Shown here one piece after another: positions 55,015 through 64,000 of a stretch of 64,000 bases of DNA. Within the stretch, counting starts at the first letter, position 1. Every line of letters starts with the position of its first letter. Under the pieces are notes generated by a model. That model made no database searches, had not been told where the DNA came from, and was given only the letters and a program-made list of their open reading frames with translations. The stretch comes from Proteiniphilum sp. (GTDB taxonomy: Bacteria > Bacteroidota > Bacteroidia > Bacteroidales > Dysgonomonadaceae), in contig JADMKJ010000176.1 in the NCBI GenBank assembly GCA_015478855.1, positions 1 to 64,000 of the forward strand. The letters run 5' to 3'. The position numbers and the translations under genes are program-made.

Positions 55015-57057
55015 CTAGAATTGATAACGTATACCTCCCGACAGCCAGAACCCAGGCTGTGGGATGTTTCCGAAATCGACATGGGTGGTATTGAAGATGT
55101 TGTTGACATGCATGAAAATGTCAACGTTGCTCAACGCGTAATTTGCTTTCAGGTCCAGCAGTGAAAAGGGGGTGTAACTGACTCTCTCTCCGGGCTGAAG
55201 ATCGCTGTATAGCACATAGGAACCTGCTCTCTCCTGCCAGCGGAAGTTCCACGACAGGGTAAGCTGCTTCATCACCCTGTGATGCAGGCTGGCAGTGAAC
55301 TTGTGACGGAGGTGGTTCAGTGTATAGTTTGAAATCAGCTCATCTTCTTCCCTGTCCTGTTGCAGGTACATATACCCCAGTGATAGTGAATGCAAAGGCT
55401 GGGATATCCCTAACCACTCATTCAGGTTCAATCGCATGCCTGCCTCGAATCCTCTCTTGTTGAGTTTCGTGTGATTCCTCGACTCCCACAGTGCATCGGG
55501 AGATGATTTCACCCAGTCGATCATATTTCTGCCCTTCATGTAGAAGGCAGCGATACTGCCTCTCACCACAGGATGTGTGAATTTGGCCCCAACCTCAAAT
55601 GCCTCGGATTGTTCGGCTTCCAGGCTGATGTTACCGGTATGGGTGGCAGTGGTATAATAGAGGTCGGTGAAGGTGGGCAGGCGGGTGGCTTTGTTCCATG
55701 ATGCATAGAGGGTGAGCTTTTCTGATGCTCTCATCGAAGCGTTCAGTGCCGGATAGAAATCCATTTTAGTGGAGACCGCCCGGTTGTGATTGAGCAATCC
55801 TCCAATTGAGAGCGTGTATCTGTTGAGAATAAAATTGTGCTCAGCGAAATAACTGATGGCGGTACGGTTATCCGATTTTGTGTATTTCCCGATCGCCTCC
55901 TCCATCGGTCTGCCCAGCACGCTGCTCAGAATAGCTTCATTACGGAACTCACCCCCAAAGCTGGTGATCCCCCAGAGAGATGCATACTGCATGTTGAGGT
56001 TCATCCCGTACACATCACTCCGGTGATAGTTATGATCGGTGTACCACTCCGGCACATTGGGTGAGCCTTCGCGAAAAAGCTGAAACTCATCATCATGGCG
56101 ACTCCAGTAGATGTGGGGGATCAGTTTCAGTCTTCCGCCGGTTTCACCACGTACCGACAGCAGGAGACCTCTCGTGTCGTCGTACTGATCGGGATAGGCG
56201 GCGGAGTAGAAGGTGTTGGCGCCATACGCCTTATCGTTCAGCCCGGCCTGAATATCGATATGTGCTCCATCGATATCGAAGCGGCTCTGCCATAGAAGAT
56301 TCAGTATGTTGTAATCACTGTTGCGGATATATCCGTCCGACCGCTTGTATCCTGCCGAGAGGGTGTGCACCGAGGCACCTGCTTTGTATGCACCACGCAG
56401 ATCCGCCCCGAAGAGCCCATGCATGCCACCCTCCAGCTTCGCAAAAGCATTGGATCCCACATCTTTCTTAGTGATCATGTTGACTCCCCCCGCAAAGGCG
56501 CTTGCACCATACACCAGCGAAGAGGGACCCTGTACGATCTCGATCCGTTCGATATCGGAAAGGTTGACGGGGATGTCGAAACTGTAATGTCCTGTGTGGG
56601 GGCTGGTGAGGTTCACACCATTGAGAAGGATGGCTGTCTGATCGAATGATCCGCCACGAAGGGAGATGTCCGCCTGTACGCCGTGCGGTCCGCGTTGCAG
56701 GATGTCTGCACCTGCTACATAGTTTAAAAGCTCTTCAATACTGCGGACGGGCGCCCGCTCAATATCCTGTTTGGATACTACTGTCACCATCTTTGCTGCC
56801 AGATTCAGCGGTAGCTCCACCCTGGAGGCGGTAACCACCACCTCTTCCAGCTCTTTCAGCGGGATGGTGTCGGTTGATGTGCGGGTAAACAGCCGTTCCA
56901 CCGATACTGCCGTAGCCGCATGCGCACTCATCAACGTGCAGCCCGACAGCACACCGATGGTGACCGCCTTGTGCATGCTGTTGAAGACGCTGTACGACTT
57001 GCGGGCGAATCGTTTGAAACGAAAGCCGCTTATCCTGCATGACTCTTTTCTTTGCAT
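55015..57057 (-). CDS. TonB-dependent outer-membrane receptor (BtuB/CirA-like)
   Basis: This 680-residue receptor has an N-terminal signal (cut near SAHAATA), a TonB-box-like EEVVVTASR near residue 72 and a plug domain with VVSKQDIERAPVRSIEELL and LRGGSFDQTAILLNG. A 22-strand-type barrel ends in GGIRYQF with a terminal Phe. The compact size and plug resemble vitamin B12 or siderophore receptors rather than SusC. No SusD or ABC transporter is adjacent, so the ligand is unknown. Confidence 0.9.
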   Translation of the reverse strand: MQRKESCRISGFRFKRFARKSYSVFNSMHKAVTIGVLSGCTLMSAHAATAVSVERLFTRTSTDTIPLKELEEVVVTASRVELPLNLAAKMVTVVSKQDIERAPVRSIEELLNYVAGADILQRGPHGVQADISLRGGSFDQTAILLNGVNLTSPHTGHYSFDIPVNLSDIERIEIVQGPSSLVYGASAFAGGVNMITKKDVGSNAFAKLEGGMHGLFGADLRGAYKAGASVHTLSAGYKRSDGYIRNSDYNILNLLWQSRFDIDGAHIDIQAGLNDKAYGANTFYSAAYPDQYDDTRGLLLSVRGETGGRLKLIPHIYWSRHDDEFQLFREGSPNVPEWYTDHNYHRSDVYGMNLNMQYASLWGITSFGGEFRNEAILSSVLGRPMEEAIGKYTKSDNRTAISYFAEHNFILNRYTLSIGGLLNHNRAVSTKMDFYPALNASMRASEKLTLYASWNKATRLPTFTDLYYTTATHTGNISLEAEQSEAFEVGAKFTHPVVRGSIAAFYMKGRNMIDWVKSSPDALWESRNHTKLNKRGFEAGMRLNLNEWLGISQPLHSLSLGYMYLQQDREEDELISNYTLNHLRHKFTASLHHRVMKQLTLSWNFRWQERAGSYVLYSDLQPGERVSYTPFSLLDLKANYALSNVDIFMHVNNIFNTTHVDFGNIPQPGFWLSGGIRYQF

Positions 57058-57078
57058 ATGTTAATTATTAGTGAGCTG

Positions 57079-57086
57079 CAAAAATA
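57079..57086 (-). promoter_or_regulatory. -7 promoter element for the TonB receptor gene
   Basis: TATTTTTG on the minus strand matches TAnnTTTG, 22 nt before the ATG at 57057. Confidence 0.5.
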
Positions 57087-57131
57087 GGGTTCTTTCTTTA
57101 AAATGGAAAGGAATGTCTCTTTTTTTTATGC

Positions 57132-57665
57132 TCACTCTTCAAAAAAGGAGAAGTGGACATTGCCATATTTTCGCTCTTCTTTAAAGAAAGGGAAAGAGGA
57201 GAAATCATATTTTTTTGAATGCTCCAACAGGAATATACCGCCTTGTTTCAGCAACTTCCTCCCGAAGATGATACCGGGGATTGTGTCAATGCCGGCCATA
57301 TCGTAAGGGGGGTCGGCGAAGATAAGATCGAACTGTTGATTGCATGACAAAAGAAATTTAAAAACATCAGCCTTCAGAGGGATGAGCTCCTCTGCACCCA
57401 GTGTCTCTTTAGCCTTGCAGATAAAACGCCAGTGCAGGTTGTTCATCTCTACGCTCACCACACGGGGACAACCCCGTGAAACAAGCTCCAGGGCGATGCT
57501 CCCTGTTCCAGAAAAAAGATCGAGCGCTTCGGTCTCTTCCCAGTCAACCCTGTTTTGAAGCACGTTGAAAAGTCCCTCCCTCGCGAAATCGGTCGTCGGG
57601 CGCGCTTGCAGATTGGCCGGTATCTGTATCCTTCGTGATTTGTATTTTCCGCTAATTATACGCAT
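57132..57665 (-). CDS. rsmD: 16S rRNA (guanine(966)-N(2))-methyltransferase (RsmD)
   Basis: This 177-residue methyltransferase begins RIISGKYKSRRI, has the SAM site DLFSGTGS (residues 49-56) and the catalytic DPPY (118-121). It modifies G966 of 16S rRNA during 30S assembly. It overlaps the end of the DUF3822 gene by 10 nt, a pairing common in Bacteroidetes. Confidence 0.95.
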   Translation of the reverse strand: MRIISGKYKSRRIQIPANLQARPTTDFAREGLFNVLQNRVDWEETEALDLFSGTGSIALELVSRGCPRVVSVEMNNLHWRFICKAKETLGAEELIPLKADVFKFLLSCNQQFDLIFADPPYDMAGIDTIPGIIFGRKLLKQGGIFLLEHSKKYDFSSFPFFKEERKYGNVHFSFFEE

Positions 57666-58471
57666 AAGGCAGCAATTATATCGGTGGGAAGTGTTTGCTT
57701 CTGTTCTTCGGTCAGCTGTACAGCAGGCTTTAATGCCACTATTTCAACATGGCGAATTAGTTTCTTCAGGATATCGATCACTGTTTTATCTGCATCGATA
57801 TCACCTGAGAGATAAAGCCTGTCGGTTGTCTGGTCGAATTCCAGTTTCTCCCATACACTCGCGATGTAGTAGGTGGTGTCATGTGGATTCACTCCAGAGA
57901 ATGTGTTTGCAGAGAGAAGACTCTCCTCAGAAAAACAGATGATGGTCACACACTTATCATGGAAATTAACAAAACAACTGTTGCAACCCTCTTCTCTCTT
58001 ATAGCTTTCAAAAAGTTGCAGCAGGCGGGAGGTGTGGTGGTGAAAGGTGGGATTCCACAGATTTCGTGACAGAAATGAATGCACCTCTTCATCCAGATTA
58101 TAGACAACATGATAGGTGCCACCCGGTGATGCATCACTCAGTACATTTCCTTTCTCCTGATGAAAGTTAAACCGGAACAACTCATTCACTTCTCCCTTGT
58201 TAAAATATATCGCAGGCACAAGCGTGAAACAGTGAGAGACAATCGTTACAGCGCAACTATTGAACGGTTGACTGAAGAAACCATGATCGAAGATCAGTTT
58301 TTTAATGTGATCGATATATGACAATTTATTCCCTAGTGTGGTGCCCTGAAAATGAAAAATGGAGGGATCCACAGGTGAATGAATTGAAAAAGAAAATCCA
58401 TCCGGCGTTAACCGAATGGATAAATTGTATTCTTCAGAATGAGCTAAATCAATATTTTCCGGTAAAAACAT
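57656..58471 (-). CDS. DUF3822 family protein
   Basis: This 271-residue cytosolic protein has a two-domain pattern reminiscent of actin-like or FtsA-like folds in DUF3822, although no catalytic motif is visible. Segments include NLSIRLTPDGFSFSI near residue 17 and a C-terminal LYLSGDIDADKTVID. It lies upstream of rsmD with a 10-nt overlap; the partner relation suggests a link to ribosome maturation, which is inference only. Confidence 0.78.
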   Translation of the reverse strand: MFLPENIDLAHSEEYNLSIRLTPDGFSFSIHSPVDPSIFHFQGTTLGNKLSYIDHIKKLIFDHGFFSQPFNSCAVTIVSHCFTLVPAIYFNKGEVNELFRFNFHQEKGNVLSDASPGGTYHVVYNLDEEVHSFLSRNLWNPTFHHHTSRLLQLFESYKREEGCNSCFVNFHDKCVTIICFSEESLLSANTFSGVNPHDTTYYIASVWEKLEFDQTTDRLYLSGDIDADKTVIDILKKLIRHVEIVALKPAVQLTEEQKQTLPTDIIAALCV

Positions 58472-58490
58472 GTTGATGGTTTACAACCAG

Positions 58491-59195
58491 TTATTCCCAG
58501 TTCCCGGAATTATTATTGGCTACTTCGAGTGACCCTACCTGCATACCGGGATATTTATCGCCGGGACGGTCAAGCACTTCCTGTATCTTCTGATTCAGCA
58601 GTTTCTGGTCGAGGTCACCAAGGTAAACGGTGTAGGGGGTTTTTGCCTCAAACACCTGGATAGGATAACCCGATGCGGTGATCAGAGAATCAACACCCAT
58701 CTCAAATTGTGCACCTTGTCCGAAAGGTACATATCTCAATGAGTCGATACTGAAGTTTGAACGGTTGGGATACAATACTTCCACAGTGGGAGAGAAGATG
58801 GAGTCCCTCACAAGCTGGGGGGCATTTTTTTCATCGTCCCACAGCCCGGCCGCCTTGATGGCTGACTCGTTGCCTGTACGAATGATCTGCATTGCTTTTT
58901 CTTCAGTCATGCCTGCTTCAAGCTGGTCCTCTGTGAGGTCGCCCGATTTTATGAGTGTAGCAATTTTGCCCTCTCCCACGAAATTGGTCAATGTGTCGAA
59001 GCTGGCTGTGTAGGAGCCGGACTGGGCACGTAAGGCAACCTGTGCTGTGCGGATGTCAACTAAACGCTGGATGACGGCTCTGTCTCGTCTAGCGACCTCA
59101 GCGTTGAAATCCTCTGTTCCCTGGATGCTTTTCCAACTAACGTATGCTAAAAGAACAATGGCCAATGCTAAAAGCACTCTCATTACAACTTTCAT
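58491..59195 (-). CDS. Membrane-anchored protein with pilin-like N-terminus, unknown function
   Basis: This 234-residue protein has an N-terminal helix (MRVLLALAIVLLAYVSW), then a helix with RRDRAVIQRLVDIRTAQVA and a soluble domain. The layout, helix anchor plus DIRTAQVALRAQSGSY, resembles pseudopilins, but no prepilin cleavage site is evident. It is conserved beside DUF3822 in Bacteroidales as far as I recall. The C-terminus is Asn-rich (NNNSGNWE). Confidence 0.68.
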   Translation of the reverse strand: MKVVMRVLLALAIVLLAYVSWKSIQGTEDFNAEVARRDRAVIQRLVDIRTAQVALRAQSGSYTASFDTLTNFVGEGKIATLIKSGDLTEDQLEAGMTEEKAMQIIRTGNESAIKAAGLWDDEKNAPQLVRDSIFSPTVEVLYPNRSNFSIDSLRYVPFGQGAQFEMGVDSLITASGYPIQVFEAKTPYTVYLGDLDQKLLNQKIQEVLDRPGDKYPGMQVGSLEVANNNSGNWE

Positions 59196-59254
59196 GTACT
59201 TTTCTTTTTTAAATTATTATATTGTTATTATTTTGATTTTCTGATTTTAGACTA

Positions 59255-59262
59255 CAAATTTA
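59255..59262 (-). promoter_or_regulatory. -7 promoter element for the DUF3822-rsmD group
   Basis: TAAATTTG on the minus strand matches TAnnTTTG, about 60 nt before the ATG at 59195. Confidence 0.5.
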
Positions 59263-59312
59263 GAAAAAGAATGATAATTGTACTACTTTTACTGGAAAAA
59301 TAACCAAAAAAA

Positions 59313-60740
59313 ATGATAAATCGGTTCTTTATTGAGAAAATCAGCCGTAATTTTCCATATAGTTTTACCAATGACCAAACAGAGGCGTTGGAAAAGATTG
59401 GCAGTTTTCTTTTTTCAGGAATCAGTGATCAGATATTTCTACTTACAGGATATGCCGGTACCGGGAAATCATCTCTTACAGGGAGTCTTGTGAGAACCAT
59501 GGCAGCATTCAGACAAAAAACCATTTTACTGGCTCCTACAGGGCGTGCGGCGAAAGTCTTCTCAGGGTATGCAGCGCAGCAGTCATTCACCATCCACAAG
59601 AAGATATACCGACAACAGAAGTTATCCGAGGGTACACCCCATTTCTCCTTGTCGGAGAACATGCACAAACATACGCTCTTTATAGTGGATGAGGCATCAA
59701 TGATCAATAACGAGTCGGCTGAGTTCTCGCTCTTCGGTACGGGGAGGCTGCTTGACGATTTGATAGAGTATGTCTATTCAGGTGAAGGGTGTAGGATGAT
59801 GCTTATAGGTGACACTGCACAGCTGCCACCGGTGAAACAGGATTACAGCCCCGCGCTCGATAAACAGATATTACAATCCTATTCATTACAGGTGACTGAT
59901 GCTGTACTTACAGAGATTGTGCGGCAGGCTGAGGAATCGGGCGTGTTGTATAATGCCACTACCTTAAGAAATGCCTTGCGTTTGAATGAAACGTCTGCAT
60001 ATCCGAAGCTGAAAGTGAATGGCTTCACTGATGTGAAACGTATTACAGGTACAGAGCTGATCGATGAGATCGGCGACTCATACCGCAATGACGGAATGGA
60101 GGAGACCATTGTTATCTCACGTTCCAACAAAAGGGTGAACGCCTATAACAATGGCATACGCAACAGGGTGCTCTATCGCGAAGAGGAGTTATCCACAGGT
60201 GATATACTGATGATCACCAAAAACAACTATTACTGGGTAGATAACTTCGAGAATCTTGATTTCCTTGCCAACGGTGAATTTGTGGAAGTGCAGCGGGTGA
60301 AGGGGGAGGAGTATATGTACGGCTTCCGTTTCTGTAATGTGGTGTTATATCATCGTGATTATGATATTGAATTTGAGGCTAAAATCATACTCGATGTGCT
60401 GCATACTGAGGTTCCCGGACTTAGCCGGGAACAAAATGACCTTCTTTTTACAAATGTGATGGAAGACTATGCCGATATCACACAGAAGAGAATGAGATAT
60501 AAAGAAGTGAAGGCTAATCCCTACTATAATGCACTACAGGTAAAATACGGATATGCGGTGACATGCCATAAAGCCCAGGGTGGTGAATGGAAAAATGTCT
60601 ATCTTGATCTGGGGTATATTCAGCAATCCTATATGGGGGAAAACTTCTATCGATGGCTCTATACCTCTGTCACCAGAAGTACACAAAGCTTATATCTCGT
60701 TAATTTGCCAGACGATTTTGTGGAGCTTCCCAAAATATGA
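59313..60740 (+). CDS. RecD/Pif1-like ATP-dependent DNA helicase
   Basis: This 475-residue superfamily 1B helicase has Walker A GYAGTGKSS (Gly46-Ser54), LLAPTGRAAK (motif Ia), Walker B IVDEAS (Asp126, Glu127), GDTAQLPPVKQDY (motif III) and a UvrD_C_2 end with AVTCHKAQGGEW. It is smaller than RecD2. Exonuclease V subunits RecB and RecC are not nearby, so it probably acts alone in repair or replication restart. Confidence 0.9.
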   Translation: MINRFFIEKISRNFPYSFTNDQTEALEKIGSFLFSGISDQIFLLTGYAGTGKSSLTGSLVRTMAAFRQKTILLAPTGRAAKVFSGYAAQQSFTIHKKIYRQQKLSEGTPHFSLSENMHKHTLFIVDEASMINNESAEFSLFGTGRLLDDLIEYVYSGEGCRMMLIGDTAQLPPVKQDYSPALDKQILQSYSLQVTDAVLTEIVRQAEESGVLYNATTLRNALRLNETSAYPKLKVNGFTDVKRITGTELIDEIGDSYRNDGMEETIVISRSNKRVNAYNNGIRNRVLYREEELSTGDILMITKNNYYWVDNFENLDFLANGEFVEVQRVKGEEYMYGFRFCNVVLYHRDYDIEFEAKIILDVLHTEVPGLSREQNDLLFTNVMEDYADITQKRMRYKEVKANPYYNALQVKYGYAVTCHKAQGGEWKNVYLDLGYIQQSYMGENFYRWLYTSVTRSTQSLYLVNLPDDFVELPKI

Positions 60741-60811
60741 TTACATTTGTATCTTCCCGCAAATGAGGATGTCACTCTATATGCGTTCTCAGTGGAACAA
60801 CAGTGGAACAA

Positions 60812-61615
60812 ATGATAAATGATTATCAGATGCATAATAAAAGAGATAAATATATTGATCAGCTTTTGAGGGATCTTAAAACGCTGGAGGAGAGAGTGAT
60901 CACTGCCAGGGACAGCGATGCGGTGCCGTTCTCTTTTTTTAATGAATCGTTCAATAAAATTCAACAGATTGAGCGACTGCTACATGAGATGCAATTAATG
61001 CAGATTGATGATATGAAGCATCAGATGGAACGTTTGGTGAAGTTCCTCTCCGAAACAGAAAATAAAAGTCAACCCATTTCAAATATCATTTCAGAAACTA
61101 CTGCAACAGTTGAACAAGATGAAAGTCCTGCTGTTTCAGAAAACCTGAAAGAGAGCACAGGTGAAGCCCCTGGTCACGATGAAAAGAAGACGGCAGATAC
61201 AATCGATGATGAACCCTCACTGCATGAAGGAAACAGATTTGCCGACGGCATCAGCTTGCCGTCCTATAAGAATCCCCGCATTGCAGATGATGTAATATCA
61301 CATCCAGACACAATATATCCTCTCCCGGAAATAGAGAGAGAGGAGAAACAGCATGTAACAACGTTGAACGACGCTATTCAGGCATCTCCGGCAGTGCTCG
61401 ACCTGAAGCGTGGTATCAGCCTGAACGATCGTTTTTTGTTCCAGAGGGAACTGTTCAACAATGACAGGCATGAGATGAACAATCTGATGATAACGTTAAA
61501 TGCTTTTGATAACTATGATAGTGCTGACGACTATTTGAGGAAATCAATGCAATGGAACTTTGACGATCCCGTGGTGAAGGATTTTCTGCGGGTGATAAAA
61601 AAGGGTTTTGAGTAA
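60812..61615 (+). CDS. Conserved protein with coiled coil and acidic linker, unknown function
   Basis: This 267-residue cytosolic protein has an N-terminal coiled-coil region (about residues 10-85). A long polar, Glu/Ser-rich linker (about 85-190) leads to a conserved C-terminal domain (SLNDRFLFQRELFNNDR, ending DPVVKDFLRVIKKGFE). It lies between the helicase and rsmI genes on the same strand. GTG 60803 is an alternative start. I do not recognise a function. Confidence 0.75.
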   Translation: MINDYQMHNKRDKYIDQLLRDLKTLEERVITARDSDAVPFSFFNESFNKIQQIERLLHEMQLMQIDDMKHQMERLVKFLSETENKSQPISNIISETTATVEQDESPAVSENLKESTGEAPGHDEKKTADTIDDEPSLHEGNRFADGISLPSYKNPRIADDVISHPDTIYPLPEIEREEKQHVTTLNDAIQASPAVLDLKRGISLNDRFLFQRELFNNDRHEMNNLMITLNAFDNYDSADDYLRKSMQWNFDDPVVKDFLRVIKKGFE

Positions 61616-61630
61616 CCAAAAGTAATCGCA

Positions 61631-62299
61631 ATGGGAAAACTGTATGTAGTACCCACACCTGTTGGTAATTTAGAGGATATTACGCTAAGGGCGATCAGAC
61701 TGTTAAAGGAGTGTGATCTCATTTTAGCTGAAGATACACGTACAAGTGGATACCTGTTGAAGCATTTCGGGATTGATACCCGTATGCAATCACATCATAA
61801 ATTTAATGAACACCATACCGCTGTTCATGTGGCAGAGCGGCTAAAAGGAGGTGAGACGATTGCGTTGATCTCTGATGCCGGCACACCTGCAATCTCCGAC
61901 CCGGGATTTTTGCTGGTGAGAGAGTGCATACAGGCAGGGGTGGAGGTGGAATGCCTCCCCGGGGCAACCGCGTTTGTACCGGCATTGGTGGAATCGGGAC
62001 TACCCAATGATCGCTTTTGTTTTGAAGGGTTCCTGCCACCCAAAAAAGGACGACAGACACGACTGAGGCTGCTAGCGGAAGAGAGCCGGACAATGGTTTT
62101 TTACGAATCTCCCTATCGGGTGGTTAAGACATTGACACAGCTGGCTGAAAATCTCGGAGATGAACGTGCCGCTTCGGTATCAAGAGAGATCTCAAAGATG
62201 TTTGCTGAAACAGTGAGAGGAACCTTGCTTGAGCTAGTCGCCTATTTCACAGACAATGAACCAAGAGGGGAGTTTGTGATTGTTGTAGCTGGAAAATGA
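61631..62299 (+). CDS. rsmI: 16S rRNA (cytidine(1402)-2'-O)-methyltransferase (RsmI)
   Basis: This 222-residue SAM methyltransferase of the tetrapyrrole methylase fold begins KLYVVPTPVGNLEDITLRA. It contains AEDTRTSGYLLKHF, LISDAGTPAISDPGFLLVRE and FEGFLPPKKGRQ. It lacks the C-terminal extension of the 286-residue E. coli enzyme, which is usual in this phylum. It methylates C1402 in the 30S decoding centre. Confidence 0.95.
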   Translation: MGKLYVVPTPVGNLEDITLRAIRLLKECDLILAEDTRTSGYLLKHFGIDTRMQSHHKFNEHHTAVHVAERLKGGETIALISDAGTPAISDPGFLLVRECIQAGVEVECLPGATAFVPALVESGLPNDRFCFEGFLPPKKGRQTRLRLLAEESRTMVFYESPYRVVKTLTQLAENLGDERAASVSREISKMFAETVRGTLLELVAYFTDNEPRGEFVIVVAGK

Positions 62300-62360
62300 A
62301 AATGAATAATCAAACTATTTTACAGACTTATTTGTTTAATTAAAAGGTAAAATTAATGTT

Positions 62361-63215
62361 ATGAAGAAAGTAAGTATTATACTTCTTGTCATGGGACTCA
62401 TTGTCTCATGTACAAACGTGAAGGAATCGAAGGAATTTAAAGAGCTTCAGGCTCAGCGTGATTCCCTGATCATGCAATCTGCCGGAGCTGAATCTGAAGC
62501 GATGGAGATGATGGCTGTCATCAGTGAAGTGGAGTCAAACTTCGCAAAGATACGTGAGGCAGAGAAATATATCGCCACACAATCATCCCAGAGCGGTGAG
62601 ATGAGTCAGGATACCAAAGATCGGGTGAATGAAAATTTCAGGATGATCAACGAGATACTGCAACGGAACAAGGCTCAACTGGCGGAACTGAACAAGAAGC
62701 AGAGCGGCAGCAGCAAAGAGATAGTCTCTTTAAAGAATACTATCAGCAGGCTGAACAATGAAATGAAGGAGAGCACCTCCCGTCTGGCAGAAATGCAAAC
62801 GGAACTGGCGCTCAAGGATGAGCAGATCGCCCAGCTCTCACAGGATGTCACAGCGCTGGCAACAGAAGCAGAGCAGCAGTCAGCCACCATTCAACAGCAG
62901 GACAGAACACTCAATACAGCATATTATGTGTTTGGGACTGCAAGCGAACTAAAAGATCAGAAGATCCTTTCAGGAGGCTTTCTGCAGCAGACACGTGTAC
63001 TACAGGATACGTTCAACAAAGATTATTTTCTGCAGATCGATGTACGCGATGTAACAGATATCCCTCTGTATGCACCGAAGGCTAAGCTGTGGTCAACGCA
63101 TCCCGACGGCACCTATGAACTTGTTAAGGGTGATGATGGTAACATTGTTTTTCATATTACCGATACACAACGTTTCTGGAGCCTGACAAAGTACCTGATT
63201 ATAGAAGTACAATAA
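62361..63215 (+). CDS. Coiled-coil lipoprotein, unknown function
   Basis: This 284-residue lipoprotein has lipobox LIVSC (Cys17). A long coiled-coil region (about residues 20-190) rich in Glu, Gln and Ser is followed by a C-terminal beta-rich domain (YYVFGTASELKDQKILSGGF, ending TKYLIIEVQ). It is probably on the periplasmic side of a membrane. Similar proteins are widespread in Bacteroidales without a known role. Confidence 0.78.
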   Translation: MKKVSIILLVMGLIVSCTNVKESKEFKELQAQRDSLIMQSAGAESEAMEMMAVISEVESNFAKIREAEKYIATQSSQSGEMSQDTKDRVNENFRMINEILQRNKAQLAELNKKQSGSSKEIVSLKNTISRLNNEMKESTSRLAEMQTELALKDEQIAQLSQDVTALATEAEQQSATIQQQDRTLNTAYYVFGTASELKDQKILSGGFLQQTRVLQDTFNKDYFLQIDVRDVTDIPLYAPKAKLWSTHPDGTYELVKGDDGNIVFHITDTQRFWSLTKYLIIEVQ

Positions 63216-63287
63216 AAAGTGAATCTTAAAAAATAAATTTTTCTTCTCGCGGGGTGATCACTGGTCACTCCGTGATTGTTTACACCT

Positions 63288-63980
63288 ATGGCTTACAAGA
63301 ATCTGTTTATTGATCTGGACGATACACTGTGGGATATCCATCTCAACGGCAGGGAATGCCTGGAAGAGATCTATCATGATTACGGTTATGCTGAGTTTTA
63401 CACCTCTTTCGGGGATTACTACAATGTTTATATGCCGGTGAATCATCATCTCTGGGCATTGTATCGACAGGGTGAGATCAAAAAGGAAGAGCTGATAGTA
63501 GAGCGTTTCCTGGCCCCGGTAAGGGCTTTTGGTATTGATGATCCGGATTATGCCAAGAGACTGAGTGATGATTTTCTCGATAGAACAACCCGCAAGACAG
63601 GGTTGATTGAAGGTACAATGGCGCTGCTCGATTACCTGAAACCGAGATACCGGATGCATATTCTCTCCAACGGCTTCCGCGAGGTACAGTATAAGAAAAT
63701 TGAAAATGCAGGTCTCAGGCCCTATTTCGATAAGATCATCCTGTCAGAAGATGCAGGCATCAACAAGCCACACGCCGGGATGTTTACCTATGCGCTGAAA
63801 AACAGCAACTCCAGACGTGACCAGACGATCATGATTGGAGACAGTTGGGATGCCGATATTGTTGGGGCATATGACAGCCGTATAGCGCAGATATGGTACA
63901 ATCCCAAAAGAGAGAAGCCGGAAGGTTTTGAACCAACCTTTACGGTGCAGACGCTGGAAGAGATTAAACAGATCCTATAG
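63288..63980 (+). CDS. YjjG-family noncanonical pyrimidine nucleotidase (HAD)
   Basis: This 230-residue HAD phosphatase has motif I FIDLDDTLWD (Asp9, Asp11), an alpha-helical C1 cap, motif II ILSNGFREVQ and motif IV MIGDSWDADIVGA. YjjG-type enzymes dephosphorylate noncanonical or excess pyrimidine nucleotides. I start at ATG 63288; an in-frame TTG at 63276 would add four residues. Confidence 0.88.
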   Translation: MAYKNLFIDLDDTLWDIHLNGRECLEEIYHDYGYAEFYTSFGDYYNVYMPVNHHLWALYRQGEIKKEELIVERFLAPVRAFGIDDPDYAKRLSDDFLDRTTRKTGLIEGTMALLDYLKPRYRMHILSNGFREVQYKKIENAGLRPYFDKIILSEDAGINKPHAGMFTYALKNSNSRRDQTIMIGDSWDADIVGAYDSRIAQIWYNPKREKPEGFEPTFTVQTLEEIKQIL

Positions 63981-64000
63981 CTTCATCCCGGTTAACTATC

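Noticed and set aside
63250-63275. Hairpin GGGGTGA/TCACTCC between the lipoprotein and YjjG genes as a terminator
   Set aside because: The stem needs a G-T pair and is not followed by a T-run; left uncalled.

Overview
The window reads as chromosome of a member of the Bacteroidota, order Bacteroidales, most likely a fermentative relative of Dysgonomonadaceae/Porphyromonadaceae. The grounds are family content and signals. Families include DUF5683, DUF4271, DUF3822, DUF5686, TIGR02757, a type IX secretion sorting domain on a protease, GH92, and a LysO exporter in two genes. Promoter elements are of the Bacteroides type (TTTG or TTG at -33, TAnnTTTG at -7), and most genes lack Shine-Dalgarno sequences. 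The genus assignment is inference; no rRNA, tRNA, insertion sequence, prophage or CRISPR array was found.

Left third (1-21 kb): an arginine block on the minus strand (GNAT acyltransferase-argG-argC) ends in a 15-unit octamer array. A KamA-like radical SAM gene follows, then parA-parB-DUF5683-LysM transglycosylase, a T9SS trypsin-like protease, TIGR02757, and prfB, which can be read only through a canonical +1 programmed frameshift. After a DUF4870 protein, an NlpC/P60 lipoprotein, a HAD hydrolase and an FAD oxidoreductase comes the block metK-LOG-DUF4271-hemD. Its roughly 200-nt leader carries a SAM-II-like sequence signature.

Middle (21-45 kb): tatD-yidD-rnpA, RNase H1, a papain-type peptidase with murF, a metallophosphoesterase with the split LysO exporter, an outer-membrane beta-barrel protein, trmD, a dTDP-sugar operon (rfbA-rfbC-rfbB, no rfbD here), tyrosine phenol-lyase, wecC-wecB (UDP-ManNAcA synthesis), glyA and recG. 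The upstream half of the glyA promoter is duplicated as a 53-bp direct repeat. A second octamer array lies between recG and a Tat-signal Gfo/Idh oxidoreductase that follows a DoxX protein.

Right third (45-64 kb): at about 45.73 kb two genes are cut off head to head, a small two-helix membrane protein on the minus strand and an OmpA C-domain protein on the plus strand. Each keeps its own 3' end and terminator, so this looks like a deletion or rearrangement scar. Then come a DUF5686 outer-membrane protein, a GH92 glycosidase/CE15 esterase pair, an aspartate dehydrogenase with an apparently leaderless promoter, a 2-hydroxyacid-dehydrogenase-like protein lacking two catalytic residues, a BtuB-like receptor, rsmD-DUF3822, a RecD-like helicase, rsmI, a coiled-coil lipoprotein and a YjjG-type nucleotidase.

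Most of the window is ordinary core genome. I do not see a convincing new defence or mobile system. The parts most worth a second look are non-coding: the octamer arrays placed at stop codons, the metK leader, the glyA promoter duplication, the prfB frameshift and the 45.73-kb junction.
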